Positions 10,087 to 20,759 of a DNA stretch of 64,000 nt are shown one piece after another (within the stretch, counting starts at the first letter, position 1; each line of letters begins with the position of its first letter). A program made the position numbers and the translations under genes. A model generated the notes under the pieces. The model was not told the DNA's origin. It made no database searches and worked only from the letters and a program-made list of their open reading frames with translations. The DNA comes from Triatoma infestans (taxonomy: Eukaryota > Arthropoda > Insecta > Hemiptera > Reduviidae), in NCBI GenBank assembly GCA_011037195.1, contig JAAEAF010014807.1, forward strand, positions 246,197 to 310,196, read 5' to 3'.

Positions 10087-11181
10087 CTAGCGCTCTTCCC
10101 CCTCCACTGTTGGGGCGGGCAGTGGGAGGTAGGCATTTGGGGACTTCGGCGAGTCTGTAACCGCAGCGATCCGGCCGTTAATACCTGCAGTCGTGACGGG
10201 CGCCCGCTTCGGGCAGTCTCGGGCCATATGCCCGGCTTGACCACACGTGTAGCAAGCCCCATTGAACGGAGGCCTAGACGGCAGACGAGCCCAACCCTGT
10301 TTTCCGTTGCCCGATTCCCGGGCCGTACGCCGAGGACGTTCGAGCCCACCACAATCCCTGGCAAGATGCCCTTCCTTGCCACAACGGAAGCAACTTCTGC
10401 CCTTCCGATATTGATCAGGGCCGTAAGCGGCCGTTGCATATACCTCACGCGCCCTTTGATACCTAGCGCATTCTTCCTTCTCCACGTGTTCGACGAGTGC
10501 GGCGCGCTGGACCGCCTCCGTTAAATTCCTCTGTGGGTGCAGCCTCAACTGTCTTCCAGTCTCCCCCATCAATCCTTTCGTGAAGGCTGCTAGTACTATC
10601 CTCTCCAGGTGGGCCCTTTCCCAACGCTGCTGCTCTCTTGAACCCTCCCTAGTCAAGGTACGCTCACCCACCTGTCGGTATCGGTCAGCAAAGGCCCTCG
10701 CACCTTCTCCCGGTCGTTGTTGCATGGAATTAAGGGCAAGTAGCTGTTGTTCGGGCGTGAGCAGTTCCTTGAATCTTTCCTCTAACGCTTTCTTATACTG
10801 TGCGAAGGTTATTTGTTCACTTTGCAACTCCGCGTCGCTCGACAAGAAAAGTGCGGCCGCCCCAGATGTTTTCAGCCGGCATATCAGTTTTTTGTCCGCA
10901 TCCGACCAACCCCCGCTGTCCGCAACCATTTCGATCTCTTTCAGGAATTCATCTACGGGTGGTTCGCCCTCTGCGCCCGACCATGGCTTAATGAGGTTCT
11001 GTAGCCCCATTTCCCTCCTCGGCGGAACCGGGCAATCAGGTTTCACCGTTGTCTCGGATAGTTGCCGCGCCTCCAGCCACAGCCGTAGGTTTTCCACTTG
11101 CTGTTCGCGCTGCGCGTAAGCCTGGTTGGCCTTCCGGAGGGCCTCCAGCTCCTTCCTCAAGTTCTCCTCCTGTGTAGGCAT
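10087..11181 (-). CDS. gag: Gypsy Gag with two CCHC zinc knuckles
   Basis: The 364-residue structural protein of the element is expected to form the cytoplasmic virus-like particle and bind its RNA. The ATG at 11,181 is the first after the primer site (5 bp away), a short leader. Residues about 10-50 are Glu/Arg/Leu-rich and look like a coiled coil. The middle (about 75-230) has the helical retrotrans_gag pattern, including a FADRYRQ stretch. Two CX2CX4HX4C knuckles lie near residues 264-277 and 309-322. Gag ends at TAG (10,087-10,089); pol overlaps in the -1 frame, with a G-rich run (GGAGGGGGAAG) just before the stop that might be the slip site. The ORF is uninterrupted. Confidence 0.9.
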   Translation of the reverse strand: MPTQEENLRKELEALRKANQAYAQREQQVENLRLWLEARQLSETTVKPDCPVPPRREMGLQNLIKPWSGAEGEPPVDEFLKEIEMVADSGGWSDADKKLICRLKTSGAAALFLSSDAELQSEQITFAQYKKALEERFKELLTPEQQLLALNSMQQRPGEGARAFADRYRQVGERTLTREGSREQQRWERAHLERIVLAAFTKGLMGETGRQLRLHPQRNLTEAVQRAALVEHVEKEECARYQRAREVYATAAYGPDQYRKGRSCFRCGKEGHLARDCGGLERPRRTARESGNGKQGWARLPSRPPFNGACYTCGQAGHMARDCPKRAPVTTAGINGRIAAVTDSPKSPNAYLPLPAPTVEGEER

Positions 11182-11185
11182 GATA

Positions 11186-11202
11186 TCCCACTTCTGACAC
11201 CA
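11186..11202 (-). other. Primer binding site, tRNA-Leu type
   Basis: The plus strand reads TCCCACTTCTGACACCA, matching the 3' end of animal tRNA-Leu including CCA. On the element strand it begins TGGTGTCAGAAG, seven bases inside the 5' LTR. It primes minus-strand cDNA synthesis. Confidence 0.8.
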
Positions 11203-11209
11203 GTTTATA

Positions 11210-12029
11210 TGTAGAGGGAATTGGAGTAGGCAGGAGGGAGTGGGAGGTGTTCGGGGAAGCGAGTAATCAGAACCTTGGGTACAAACATATATTCAGATGG
11301 ATAAACAATCAATAAATACAAATACAAGAAAATATTTACATACTGCTAAACTTACGACTAAACTTTACAAGGCCCCAGTGATCCCAATTCTACTAATTAC
11401 CGTCGTCCTAACCTTTAAGAATAAATTCTATTACATCTAAAAGAATGGCTATAACATACTACCATCCCCTAAAATCCTACAATTATCCTAAATGTACGCG
11501 AAGAGCTAATACATTACTAATTACGCTACCTTAACACTACAACACCCATACAAGTCTAATATTTTAACGTTAAATATACCCAACACCCTAGAACTAACAA
11601 AACCATAAAACCATAATCCAATATAACCCCAAATCAGGCTACGGGGAGAAACGGTGGCATAGTTGTATCTGCGTTTTCTTTGGTTACTCACACCCCAGAC
11701 CCTTGCATCGAGTGGCCACGCCCCCCCAGAAAGAATTATAAGTACTTACAGATGGCCAGGCAATACCACTGCATGCTGCAAATTCGGCAGTCCAGCAACA
11801 CACACAAGAAGAAACTCTAATTCAGAATTTGAAATGCACTGGCCAGTCGGCAGCTTACTACTGACTCACCTGTCCAACCTTATTATTTGTCTGTATTGCT
11901 GGTGCAGCGCTTTCAGTTTTCATAACAATGCCACCGTTTGCCCGTATACAGTGACCCACTTACACTTTCTAATATTTTATATTCACTGTTATTATTGTAA
12001 TTATTATTTTAACTCCCTTACACCTTAGA
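11210..12029 (-). repeat. 5' LTR of Gypsy element
   Basis: 820 bp, homologous to 4,412-5,198 but with extra segments of about 25 bp (near 11,508-11,533) and 8 bp (near 11,740). It should hold promoter and polyadenylation signals; I do not place a transcription start. It is followed by the GATG target duplicate. Confidence 0.9.
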
Positions 12030-12150
12030 GATGTATCAAGTTTCAAGAAAGTCGTTGGAGCCATTTCTGAGAAAATCGCAAAAAAGTAAAAAAAAAAAAA
12101 AAAAAAAAATTTTTAAGTGGTACTTCTGGTCAAGGAAATTGGACAGATAA
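12030..12150 (+). repeat. Helentron/DINE-1-like repeat, middle part
   Basis: It continues from 4,411. It carries the conserved GGAGCCATTT...GAGAAAATCGC segment and an A-run, then breaks at ACAGATAACG where the LTR-type repeat begins. The next part of the same copy is at about 14,361. Confidence 0.65.
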
Positions 12151-12363
12151 CGATCTGGTTAACTGTATATAATAATAAAGAGACACCGTCTGCCTGGACT
12201 TTACAATAGAGAATGGTTAAGGTAGAGTGATATGAAAATGACACGAAGTGACTGGCGAGATGATGAACTATAGTAAACTAAATTGAACTGTCTTTAACTG
12301 TATCCCCATGGACTGTCCGTCGCAGTATTTATATAGTTTCTCCCACTCCAGTACGAGAGAGTG

Positions 12364-13142
12364 CAAAAGAAATAATGATTGGATTAGAATGGATAAAATC
12401 ACATGTTGGATTTTCAGGATATGAAGAAGCTGATAGCCTTGCTAAAGAAGGAGCTAAGGATATACAATTAATTCCGTCCTACAATAAGTTTCCAAAGTCG
12501 TACATCAAAAGTGAACTAGAGAAAAGAAGCTTCGAAGCGGAAAATGAAGTGGCAAAATTCACAAAAAGGGAATTTTACGAAGAAATTTATCGCACACGTT
12601 CATATTAGACAGAAACTAAATCCAAAAATCAATTACCGGTTAACTCAAGTATTAACAGGACATGGTCCAAGCAGGATCTATCTTTATAGATTTCATATTA
12701 TAGATTCACCTTACTGCCCGTGTGATCCCACGGGTACTAAGATTCAGGATTTCACCCATCTAATATATGACTGTCCACTCTTAGAAAACGCCAGAGCTAG
12801 GCTTATCAGCTGTGTTTTGAGAACTGGAAGACGTCGGCCATTGCCAGAAGACCAGTTGATCATGTAGGAATTCATCGACGAATTCATCAATTTTTTGAAT
12901 AAATGGACTTTGAAAAACTTTAAATTTTGAACATTTCTATTTTATCATTTTACTGTAATTTCTTGAATTTATTATCGGCAGTTAATATTCATTTCCAAAA
13001 TTGTACATATTCATTAACAATTTATTTTCACAGCATATTTAAAATATTTCAAATGTACATTTTGTAATCTTATTACATGTAATATCAATGGAGCATGTAG
13101 ACATTGAAATAAATAAATAAATAAATAAATAAAATTAAAAAA
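12364..13142 (+). mobile_element. 5'-truncated LINE (I-like), with 14-bp target duplication
   Basis: The insertion is flanked by AGTACGAGAGAGTG (12,350-12,363) and AGTCCGGGAGAGTG (13,143-13,156), with two mismatches. It ends in an (AAAT)n-type tail (13,106-13,140). Only the end of ORF2 and the 3' UTR are present, the usual result of incomplete target-primed reverse transcription. Confidence 0.8.
12375..12867 (+). pseudogene. LINE ORF2 C-terminus: RNase H end and Cys-rich tail
   Basis: The first frame (12,375-12,608) carries a WIKSHVGFSGYEEAD segment, the end of a cellular-type RNase H domain found in I-clade LINEs, followed by a LAKEGA helix. The coding continues in another frame (12,544-12,867), so there is a frameshift near 12,590-12,600. 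This second part has an LTGHG motif, a CPC and an HLIYDCP motif, the Cys/His-rich C-terminal end typical of insect LINEs. After a stop at 12,865-12,867 the frame still resembles the end of the protein (EFIDEFINFLNKW). No catalytic RT part remains. Confidence 0.7.
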
Positions 13143-13291
13143 AGTCCGGGAGAGTGGTTGGGTTCGTTTCTCTTCTCTTCACCCTCTTTGGTTGCTAATA
13201 TAATGGATGTGTTGGGTTGAGAGAATTTAGGTCTGGTTGATGATATGAGAAGACTTGGTTAAACTGGTTATCTATGTATAATAATAAAGAG

Positions 13292-13578
13292 TACAGGAAT
13301 ATCGAGTACTGAGAGGTCAATTAGGATAGGAATTCTGTCTGCATGCGTGAAGTATGAATGTATTTATTGTGTGAATGAGTTTGAATGCGATGCAGCTTCT
13401 TAGCTTGTTTTGCTATGGTAGCATAAATTCTTTATAATTTAGGAAAGGTACCTTATTATGCCCTTCCCTCATATATTATTGTTTCGGGATCATTGGAGAT
13501 GAAGTATAATCATTGGGCTCTTATGAGCGAGAGCTCGGGAACGGCCCATATGGTGTGCGCGTAAAAAAAAAAAAATAC
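13292..13578 (+). mobile_element. Short A-tailed insertion with 8-bp target duplication
   Basis: A 287-bp segment ending in a run of 13 A (near 13,563-13,575) lies between ATAAAGAG (13,284-13,291) and ATAAAGAG (13,579-13,586). It is inserted in the LTR-type repeat. I see no tRNA-like head, so it may be the 3' end of a LINE rather than a SINE. Its first bases (AATATCGAGTAC) recur near 14,081 in the neighbouring LINE end, which suggests related 3' UTRs. Confidence 0.6.
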
Positions 13579-13693
13579 ATAAAGAGACACAGTCTGCCTG
13601 GACTTTACAATCGAGAATGTTTAAGCTAGAGTGGTATGAAAATGACACGAAGTGACTGGCAAGATGATGAACTATAGTAAACTATATTGAACT

Positions 13694-14274
13694 ATTTAGA
13701 CCCATGCTGCTTATGTAGAATGGAGGAAACTGCACTGCATGTGATGTTTGTTTGTGACAGGTGGAGTGAAGAAAGAAAGTTATTTGTTGAGGAATTGCAG
13801 AGGGAGAATCATCAAAGTTTAGAATGCAAAGATCTACTTGGAGAAAAAGCATTTCACATTTGAGTGAAATTTGTTCATATTGTTATTAAGGGAAAAGAAG
13901 GAGCTCAATTTTGTATCCCTAATATGTGTGAGAGTGATTAGCGGGAAGTGTGTTCGAAGTAGTTTAGTTGATTGAGGTAGAACTGTAAACAGGTTTTTAG
14001 CAAATGTGTGTGAATGTATTTATTGGTATGAATGGTTTATGGTGTGTGAGTGTTTAGGTTTAGAGTTTAAAGGGTGTCTGGAATATCGAGTACAGACACC
14101 CAGCGATGGTGGACAATGAGTGGATCCGGGTCTGGGGTGATGCGATGGTGGAGTCGTCGCCGTCGCTTTTTTTTTTCCTCTTCTATAAATGAGTCAGGAG
14201 GTGGAAGGGTATGGTTTCGGCTAGGTATCTCCCACTTTATTATAAGTTTAAAACTCTTATAATAAAGAAATAAA
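13694..14274 (+). mobile_element. 5'-truncated LINE end with 11-bp target duplication
   Basis: It is bounded by TATATTGAACT at 13,683-13,693 and 14,275-14,285. At its start (about 13,696-13,863) a frame encodes CCLCRMEETALHVMFVC and a following RW, the Cys/His motif at the C-terminus of LINE ORF2. The rest is 3' UTR with a TAATAAAG-type tail. The clade cannot be given from this short piece. Confidence 0.7.
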
Positions 14275-14360
14275 TATATTGAACTGTCTTGAACTGTTTT
14301 AACTGAATCCCCATTGACTGTCCGTCGCTATATTTATACAGTTTACTCTCTCTACCATTA

Positions 14361-14465
14361 TACCCACACACACCATTTTCTAAAAACCACTTTTTTGGAC
14401 TCAGGGTACCTCAAACGGATATTTCCGGTAAAAACTCGATATCGAAAATTTGACACAATTACAAT
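14361..14465 (+). repeat. Helentron/DINE-1-like repeat, right fragment
   Basis: It carries the CACACACACC microsatellite, then CTAAAAACCACTTTTTTGGA and GATATTTCCGGTAAAAACTC, as in the copies at 51.1 and 59.85 kb. The terminal GGAGTAAGAGAAAGT block is missing. It is the last part of the copy broken at 4,411 and 12,150. Confidence 0.6.
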
Positions 14466-14499
14466 ACTAGCTATATATAAAATAAGTGATGTATTGCAA

Positions 14500-14630
14500 A
14501 TTTTTGGGATTGAGATTTCAACGGAATTACATGTTTTTAGGGCCCTTGAGTTCGAAAAAATGTTTTAAGCGAATGAATGATCTGCATGTGTCTGTGAGTG
14601 TCTATATATATGTGTGTGAGTGTGAGAAGA
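14500..14630 (-). repeat. Helentron/DINE-1-like repeat fragment, inverted
   Basis: GAGATTTCAACGGAATTACATG followed by GGCCCTTGAGTTCGAAAAAA matches the conserved block in reverse, head to head with the fragment at 14,361-14,465. It is degraded. Confidence 0.45.
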
Positions 14631-15465
14631 AAATATCTCAAAAGCAAAAATTCCAAGGAATCTCAAACTTACTTTAGTAATCCGTTTAAGTACTATCACC
14701 GCATCTAACCAGAAAAGCCATGCTTCCTATTAAGAAATTTTTCTCTTAAATTATTATTTCAATAAATTGTAATACTTAAAATTAGTGTTCCCCTCAAACT
14801 ATTGTAATAGATTATGTATCAAATATGTTAAAGTTAGCGATAAAATGATCCCAATGTTTTGATGACAAACTTTAACTAACTAAAATTAAAAGGAAAAAGC
14901 ATTTTTCCCAAATTGACCAATTATACATGCAAAACAATGTGTTAAACTAGTATGGAGTTTTTATCTACTGAATTTGTGATGGAAAACTTTTTTCTAGGTT
15001 CCCAAGCTGCTTTTTTTTTTGGTTCACTGGTTATCATTATACATTCTGGCTTTATTACTATATAGGAGTGTGACCTAATTATGGAAATGCTAGATTAACA
15101 CCTCCTCTACTTATCATTTCTATGTAATAACCATTACACCATTCTCTCCTTCATACACATACACTTACCTACCATGGCCATATAATATCTCTTTATATTT
15201 TATGTTTTTGTTCTCTGTTTTCGTTATTTGTTTTTTAGTGGCGAGAAATATTTAACAAATGTAGTTTTAAGTTAGAAATGGATGGTTTAAAGTTATTGCT
15301 GGTTTGAGTAACAATAATTTGACGGCTACATGAGAATGCAATTTTAGTCTAAATAACAACATCACTCATGTTACACTATATTTCACATAATCAACTCTTC
15401 GTTCAAATAATAACGCTAAAAAGAAGAAGAAGTTTAATTTACTTTAATTGAATTTCAAAGTTCAA
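14631..15465. other. No gene seen
   Basis: AT-rich sequence without recognisable coding region or repeat end. Confidence 0.5.
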
Positions 15466-15469
15466 TTAA

Positions 15470-15628
15470 TTGGCCACCGGACATTGTTCTCTCGATGTAG
15501 AAATCACTGCTCATCACCAGGCCATGAGTAGTGGAAAGAAAAATTCCAAGGGCCGTATTGCCTGCACTCGAAGCAGCTATCTTCGCTTAGAGTCCAGCGC
15601 ATCACTAGCTTAGCGCGTTAGCACTCGT
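15470..15628 (-). mobile_element. Degraded tRNA-derived SINE
   Basis: Read on the minus strand, a decayed tRNA-like head (near 15,595-15,628) is followed by the family tail (CTGGTGATGAGCAGTG... GAGAGAACAATGTCCGG). Confidence 0.45.
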
Positions 15629-15639
15629 GTTCGTATTAG

Positions 15640-16061
15640 CACATTTTGTGAAGAGAGAGGCTGCAAAGAAAAGTCATGAAATGTGGGAAAATGAGTGGCA
15701 AAATACTTGCAAAGGCGAAGTAACTAAAAGTTTCTTCCCAACAGTTGCAATGAGGAACAAGATCGATTTGCAGCACTCTTACAAACTAACTATGGCACTT
15801 ACCGGTCACGGGAAAAATAAATCATATTTATTTAGATTTAAAATAATAAACAGCCCTGGATGTGTTTGTAATAGTTTGGTTGCCCAAACGTGGCACCATA
15901 TAATTTTCGACTGCCCATTTTTTGAGCCAAGTAGAGCGGAATTGATAAAGAAGGTGATTCAGGAAGGAGAAGCATGGCCAGCAGCTCCGAGTTTGTTAGT
16001 TTCAAAATTCAATAAACAGTTCATGGTGTTTATCAACAAAATTGACCTAAATTTATTATAA
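15640..16061 (+). pseudogene. LINE ORF2 C-terminal fragment
   Basis: About 140 codons of open frame with LTMALTGHGKNKSYLFRF, a CVC and a HHIIFDCPFF motif. This is the Cys/His-rich C-terminal region of an insect LINE (I/R1-like group), as at 12.6 kb and, more decayed, at 31.1 kb. RT and endonuclease are absent. An AT-rich 3' UTR follows, ending in an (ATA)n-like tail near 16,175-16,190. The 5' end is truncated against a degraded SINE. Confidence 0.65.
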
Positions 16062-16299
16062 ATTGTTTGCTAGTTCTTGCAGTATTATATCTTCTTCTTA
16101 GTCTTCTTATTCTTAATTTAATTGTTCATATCTAGTTTATGTAATCAACTTCAAATTGCTATTGTCTTTACATTAAATAATAATAATAATGGTAATGATA
16201 AATGTTAAATTAATATTTTGAATTATATTGTTAAATGCTTGTAATCATGATGGGGACAGGCAGAATAATAAACTCCTCAGCTGCAGGGCTACTGGAGCT

Positions 16300-16535
16300 G
16301 GGGGAAAAAAAGTGCCCGCGTTAATATCTGTAATCATTGGTATACCAATGATACATGAAGCCGTCTTAGTGTACTGCCAGCCTCAGCTTAGCATTTCTCT
16401 CGTTATAGACAACACTATTCATCATCCGACACTGAGCTTTAGAGACTCCTAGGAAGAGAAAATCTAAGCACTAAATCTCGGACATCCACGTGAAAGTCCA
16501 GCGCGCTACCACTCAGTCAATTCCTTCCCTTATTA
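16300..16535 (-). mobile_element. tRNA-derived SINE, degraded
   Basis: On the minus strand: GACTGAGTGGTAGCGCGCTGG (A-box region), then a tail containing CTCTTCCTAGGAGTCTCTAAAG. The B box is poorly kept. Confidence 0.5.
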
Positions 16536-16544
16536 ATTATTATT

Positions 16545-17300
16545 GTTTGTCTTCTTCTTCTTAGTCAATACCTCTGTACCGCCCAAGCTGTGTGAAGTTC
16601 TTCATAGAGTTGCTTCCATTTTTTTCTGGTTGAAACAGTTGTTTACGATTCAGCCAATACAAACCTCTTCTTGTAAATCTTTTAAGCAGATCTCATTCCA
16701 AGTTTTCCTTGATCTTCCTTTCGACCTTCTTCTTTCTAACCTTGCTTCGTAAGCAGTCCTCGCTATCCTATCACCTGCAATTCTGATAAAGTGACTGTAC
16801 CAATTCAACCGGTTCTTCTCGATTTTTCTGGCGGATTTCAGTTTCAAGTTACTCCTGATTGTGATGGCAATCCTGCAGCAGCTTTAACTCCTATGCATTA
16901 TAGCATCTCTGATGTGACGCTGTCAATGATTTCCCGTTTCCAACCTGGATAATGCCCATTCTATTTTGTCTTCAACGATGTAGTCATCTTCCAAGAACAG
17001 ATCGCAAAAATTCTCCCGCCATCTCTCCATGGTTTCCTCAGTTATCTCAAGAACTGTTACTTCTTTACTTTCAATAAAATTTAGGACTGGTTCCTTATTT
17101 TTCTTCTCGCTTTCAAGGTTTGACTTTTCCCATGTTTGTTACTCTTTGCTTTAGTTACTAAAGCCTTAACGTTCTTCCTCTGTGCTTTGTATTTTTCATA
17201 ATCTGGTCGTGATTTGTTTCCTGGTATTACTTCCACAGTGTCTTTTTCTTCCTGACTTCTTTCTTAATTTCGTCAATCCACTATGCTGCCTCTATACTTC
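16545..17300 (-). pseudogene. LINE remnant (RTE-like) with RT domain deleted
   Basis: From right to left on the minus strand, a WIDEIKKEVRKKK segment and a YEKYKAQRKNVK-like segment match the linker after the endonuclease in RTE-like LINEs. An ETMERWRENFCDLF segment (near 17,040) follows. The coding then jumps (near 16,850-16,900) to RKIEKNRLNWYSHFIRIAGD and ERRRSKGRSRKTW, the C-terminal tail of such elements. The catalytic RT (FADD-box region) that should lie between them is missing. Several stops and shifts interrupt the rest. Confidence 0.55.
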
Positions 17301-17439
17301 TAGGTCTCATATTATACTTTCCGCAAATTCCCTCCGCTCCAGAGAATTTTATTGATTTGAACACTGTCCATACCTTCAATGTCTGTACTACTCCATTCTT
17401 GCTGAGGGTCCCTAACTTTTAGTTACATAACCTTTTAAT

Positions 17440-17640
17440 ATTGAATTCTTATTTCCGCAAGGGGTTAATGTTGTAAACACTTACTTAGAGCGTGGAAACC
17501 CCACGGGTTACTACACAATCCAGCCCAGTACACTATGCACACCCACATAAGACATAACTCCATTCTCGTTCACTGCAACACCACAATACAGACAAGGTCA
17601 TCCGCCATACATTTAGGGCCGTCTCTAACCAACATAGTGT
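17440..17640 (+). repeat. Copy of the SINE leader module
   Basis: It matches the 5' leader of the SINEs at 1.4-2.2 kb: ACTTACTTAGAG, AACCCCACGGGTTACTACAC, CAGTACACTATGCAC and ACAATACAGACAAGG in the same order. No tRNA-like head follows. Confidence 0.5.
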
Positions 17641-17955
17641 AACTTGATAGCCTTAAGAATGCAGCCCCTCCACCAAGCATGAGTGCCACGTGCCGAATCC
17701 CTATTCAACCGAGAAAAATTATATCACAAGGAACGGAGAAAATATTATTGTTTATACTTTTCTTAATTTTTTTCTTTCTTTTTTTATTAAATTTATTTAC
17801 AACCTGTTCATATGTACATCATATAAGTGTGAATTTCGTGTCACAGACTGTGATGCACTGAATCCCCTAGGACTCAACGCCACAATCAGAGAGGCATGTT
17901 GATTCATCCAATGAAGCCCAACCAATCCTGGAACTCTCAGGGAATGAAAAGGGAG
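17641..17955. other. No gene seen
   Basis: Unassigned AT-rich sequence. Confidence 0.4.
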
Positions 17956-18240
17956 CTAGGTGTTTAGGAGGTCGCGTGGCCAACGTCGTTTCAAGCGACG
18001 TGGAGTATTGTCAGGACGGGTGGAAGATGATAGGGCTTGTGCAGTGGGATTGGGATGAGTCTGTAGGTTATTGTGGAAATTACGGAAGCGTGTATGGATT
18101 AACTTGTTAACAAAAGGGATATTGACCTCTTTGTAGAGAGTTGAATTTGAGACATAATAAGGAGCGTTTACAATATGGCGAAGGACTTTAGATTGAAGAA
18201 TTTGATTTTCTGGATTTTGGATTGTTTCGCGGAGCCCCAC
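17956..18240 (-). pseudogene. LINE ORF2 C-terminal end
   Basis: 94 codons, ending in a RRLKRRWPRDLL motif that corresponds to RRLKRQWSRYLL at the end of the LINE fragment at 56.5 kb. The segment follows the thumb/connection region of Jockey-like ORF2 and carries no catalytic residues. Confidence 0.6.
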
Positions 18241-18540
18241 AATTCAGCTCCGTAAGTCCAGACAAGTCTCAGCAATGTTTTGTATAAAGTCAGATGGTTT
18301 TGTACGTTTATGGTTGATCTCCGTCCAAGCAGTCTTCGTAGTTGTCCATAACGTCTATTTAATTCTTGTCTTTTCAGTCTCGTCTGAGGGTTCCATGTAA
18401 GTCGACTGTCTAAATACAGTCCTAGGTAGCATACTTACGTGGAAGTTGGTAATTCTTTCTTGTTGATATATACGGGAGGGCCAGTTCGTCTACTAAAGTG
18501 AAAGTAATCTGTTGGCATTTGTCTTCATTATGTCTTATTT

Positions 18541-19449
18541 TCCATTATTGGCACCAAGAGGAGATGAGGTCAAGGTGTTCTTGGATATGTGAGGAAGTTT
18601 GAGCAGGATAAGGATTTGTAGATAATATTGCAGTATCATCTGCATAGGTTGTGATCAGGGTTTCAGGATTTGTGGGAATATCAGCAGAGGGAATACAAGA
18701 CAGGGCCAAGGATGCTTCCTTGCGGTTCGCCGGCGTGAATGGATTTGATGTCGGAGACCTCAATGCCGCACCTAACTCTGAAGTAGCGAGCCGTCAGATA
18801 GGACTGAAGGATTTGGTAATATGGGGTAGGAAGGAATTGCTTTAGTTTATATAACAGCCCTGGGTGCTATACCCTGGTGAAAGTCTGAGTTACGTCCAGG
18901 AAGGCACCCAGGCAGAAACTCTTTTTTTCTAAAGCGGAGGATATTTTGTCCACGACTCTGAAGCATTGCTGTATGGTGGAGTGGTGCTGGGAGCAGAAAC
19001 CAAATTGGTTATAAGGAATAATATTTTTGAATTCTAGAATTGGGATAATGCGCTTAAGGAGTAGTTTTTCGAGGATCTTAGATAGAACGGGGAGGAGACT
19101 AATCGGTCTCTAGGAGGACATGTCACTAGGATTTTTATGAGGCTTGGAAATTAAGGTAATTAGGGAATATTTCAATTGAATGGGAAAGTGAGTGGTGCGC
19201 AATACAGAGTTGTAAATTGTGGTTAGGAACACTATGGCCTTTCGGGAAGGTGGCGGTAATCTCTGAAGTAATAAGATCATGCCCTGGGGATTTTTTTAGA
19301 GAGATATGGTCAATGAGGGATTTCACTTCGGAAGGATGAAAAGGTTTTGGAGGAGGTTCTAGAGGATGAGGTATAATTAGATTTTCTATGACTTGATTCA
19401 TGTGTGCTGGATTGTTTTGGTCAGGATGAGGTGTAAAGGTTTTCTCCAA
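18541..19449 (-). pseudogene. LINE reverse transcriptase, fragmented
   Basis: The right piece (19,135-19,449) holds SLKKSPGHDLITSEI, the start of the RT domain. The left piece (18,545-18,763) holds the catalytic TYADDTAIL (YADD box). The region between encodes RT blocks in shifting frames with stops, including a decayed DVTQTFTR-like motif near 18,885-18,895. RT catalyses target-primed cDNA synthesis; this copy cannot encode it. Confidence 0.7.
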
Positions 19450-19899
19450 GTGATTGGCAAATAAACTGGATTTTTCTTTGTCGCAACTGACCCAAGATCC
19501 ATCTTCTGAACGAATGGGCGTAGGGATAGTGTGGTATTTTAGGATTTTTCTGGTAGCTTACCAGAGGGAATTGTCGTCGGTGGAAAGTGATTCCAAATAT
19601 TTATCATATTGAGAGGAGCGGTAGGATATTAATTGTTCAGCAGGAAATTGGTTAATTGGTTAAAAGTCCGATCTTCTATCGGATGGGTATCGGGTGCGCT
19701 GCCAACGCCTCCTTGCACGCCGTTTAGCTGCAATTAGGGAACGGATATGATTAGGAAGTTGTTGTTTAGGAAGAGAGGAACGGATTTTAGGGGTTGAAGA
19801 GGATTGTTGGATAGCTTGTTGGATACTGTTGGTAAGGAGTTGTACAGCATTTTCAACTTCGTCTGCAGATTTAAGAGAGATTTTAAGATTTAATGAGTT

Positions 19900-20490
19900 T
19901 TAGAGAAAAATTTTGAAGTAGTTCCAATTGACAGGACTTTGTATTAGGCAAGGTCTCGTGGGTTTAAGGATAGGTGTAATATTCAGGGTGAGGAACACAG
20001 GAGAGTGGTCAGAGGATAGTTCATTTAGGGTCTGTGCGGATGAGAAAACGGATCCCACGCCAGACGCGACAAAGAAGTCTACTATATCAGGAGCACGGTT
20101 TGGGTCTGATGGCCAGTATGTAGGATGATCAGGGGATATAAAGGAATAACGTTCGGTATGGATTAGATTGTTAAGAAGGCGGCCATGTGAACTGACAAGT
20201 CGACTACCCCATTGCGGGTGCTTAGCATTGAAATCTCCTCCAGCAATAAATCGGCGTCCAAAGGATTGGAACAAGGATTTCATTTGGGGATAATAAATGG
20301 GAAATGTAGGGGAACAGTATACTGCTGATATGGCGATAGGGAAAGGAAAAACCTTGAGGGATATTGAGGTTGATTGATAGGCGTCAGTAGATTGTGATGA
20401 TTGCAGATTGTGTTGTAAGAAATCTGAGGCTAGGATAGCAGTACCACCTTGAGATCTCTGTGCTGTGTGTGTGGTCGGTCCTGGATGCAT
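19900..20490 (-). pseudogene. LINE AP-like endonuclease domain (ORF2 N-terminal part)
   Basis: A 196-codon open frame of the exonuclease-endonuclease-phosphatase fold. It has AGGDFNAKHPQWGSR (the metal-binding D-x-N) and LSSDHSPVFL (the catalytic SDH motif), with a DIVDFF segment between. It cuts target DNA to prime reverse transcription. The N-terminal part with the first catalytic Asn/Glu lies upstream in broken frames, so the domain is incomplete. Confidence 0.75.
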
Positions 20491-20759
20491 TGTATCCAGT
20501 TATATGAAAATGATGTCTGTCAGTCAAGTTTCTGTGATAAGTGCTATATCAATGTTTCTGCCATTCAGTAGTATTTCGAGTTCATGTTTGTGTCAATAAT
20601 CCGTTTGAGTTCCAGAGCAGAACTGTGAGAGGTTTTGAGGACAAAGAATTCATCGATTAGTATTTGGTAGTAGTCGGGATACCAGGGTGGTGAGGAGGGA
20701 TATAAAGGGGGTATTTGAGTACATGAAGGAATTAAAAATGAGGCCAATTGATAGGAGAA

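Larger units (their letters stand above)
4412..12029 (-). mobile_element. Gypsy/Ty3 LTR retrotransposon, almost full length, with env-like remnant
   Basis: The 7.6-kb element is transcribed on the minus strand. In order from the 5' end it has: a 5' LTR (11,210-12,029), a tRNA-Leu-type primer site, gag, pol (protease, RT, RNase H, integrase), a broken env-like region, a polypurine tract and a 3' LTR (4,412-5,198). A GATG duplication flanks it (4,408-4,411 and 12,030-12,033). By eye the LTRs differ by about 17 substitutions plus 25-bp and 8-bp indels, so it is not very recent. RT-RNase H-integrase order, two CCHC knuckles in Gag and the Leu primer place it in the Gypsy/Ty3 superfamily. I do not assign a named lineage. 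Pol has one frameshift and env is broken, so this copy is not autonomous as it stands. Confidence 0.93.
12151..14360 (-). mobile_element. Two minus-strand LTR-type repeats with nested insertions
   Basis: Pieces of one repeat (also at 23,632 and 25,971 on the plus strand) occur at 12,151-12,363, 13,143-13,291, 13,579-13,693 and 14,275-14,360. Shared blocks are GTCTGCCTGGACTTTACAAT and GACTGTCCGTCGC with a TTTATA box. The pieces belong to two tandem copies separated by about 65 bp (13,195-13,258). That linker matches the sequence just outside the plus-strand copies (24,600 and 26,235). Three retroelement insertions with target duplications interrupt the copies and are listed separately. The element's coding region is absent. 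Confidence 0.6.
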
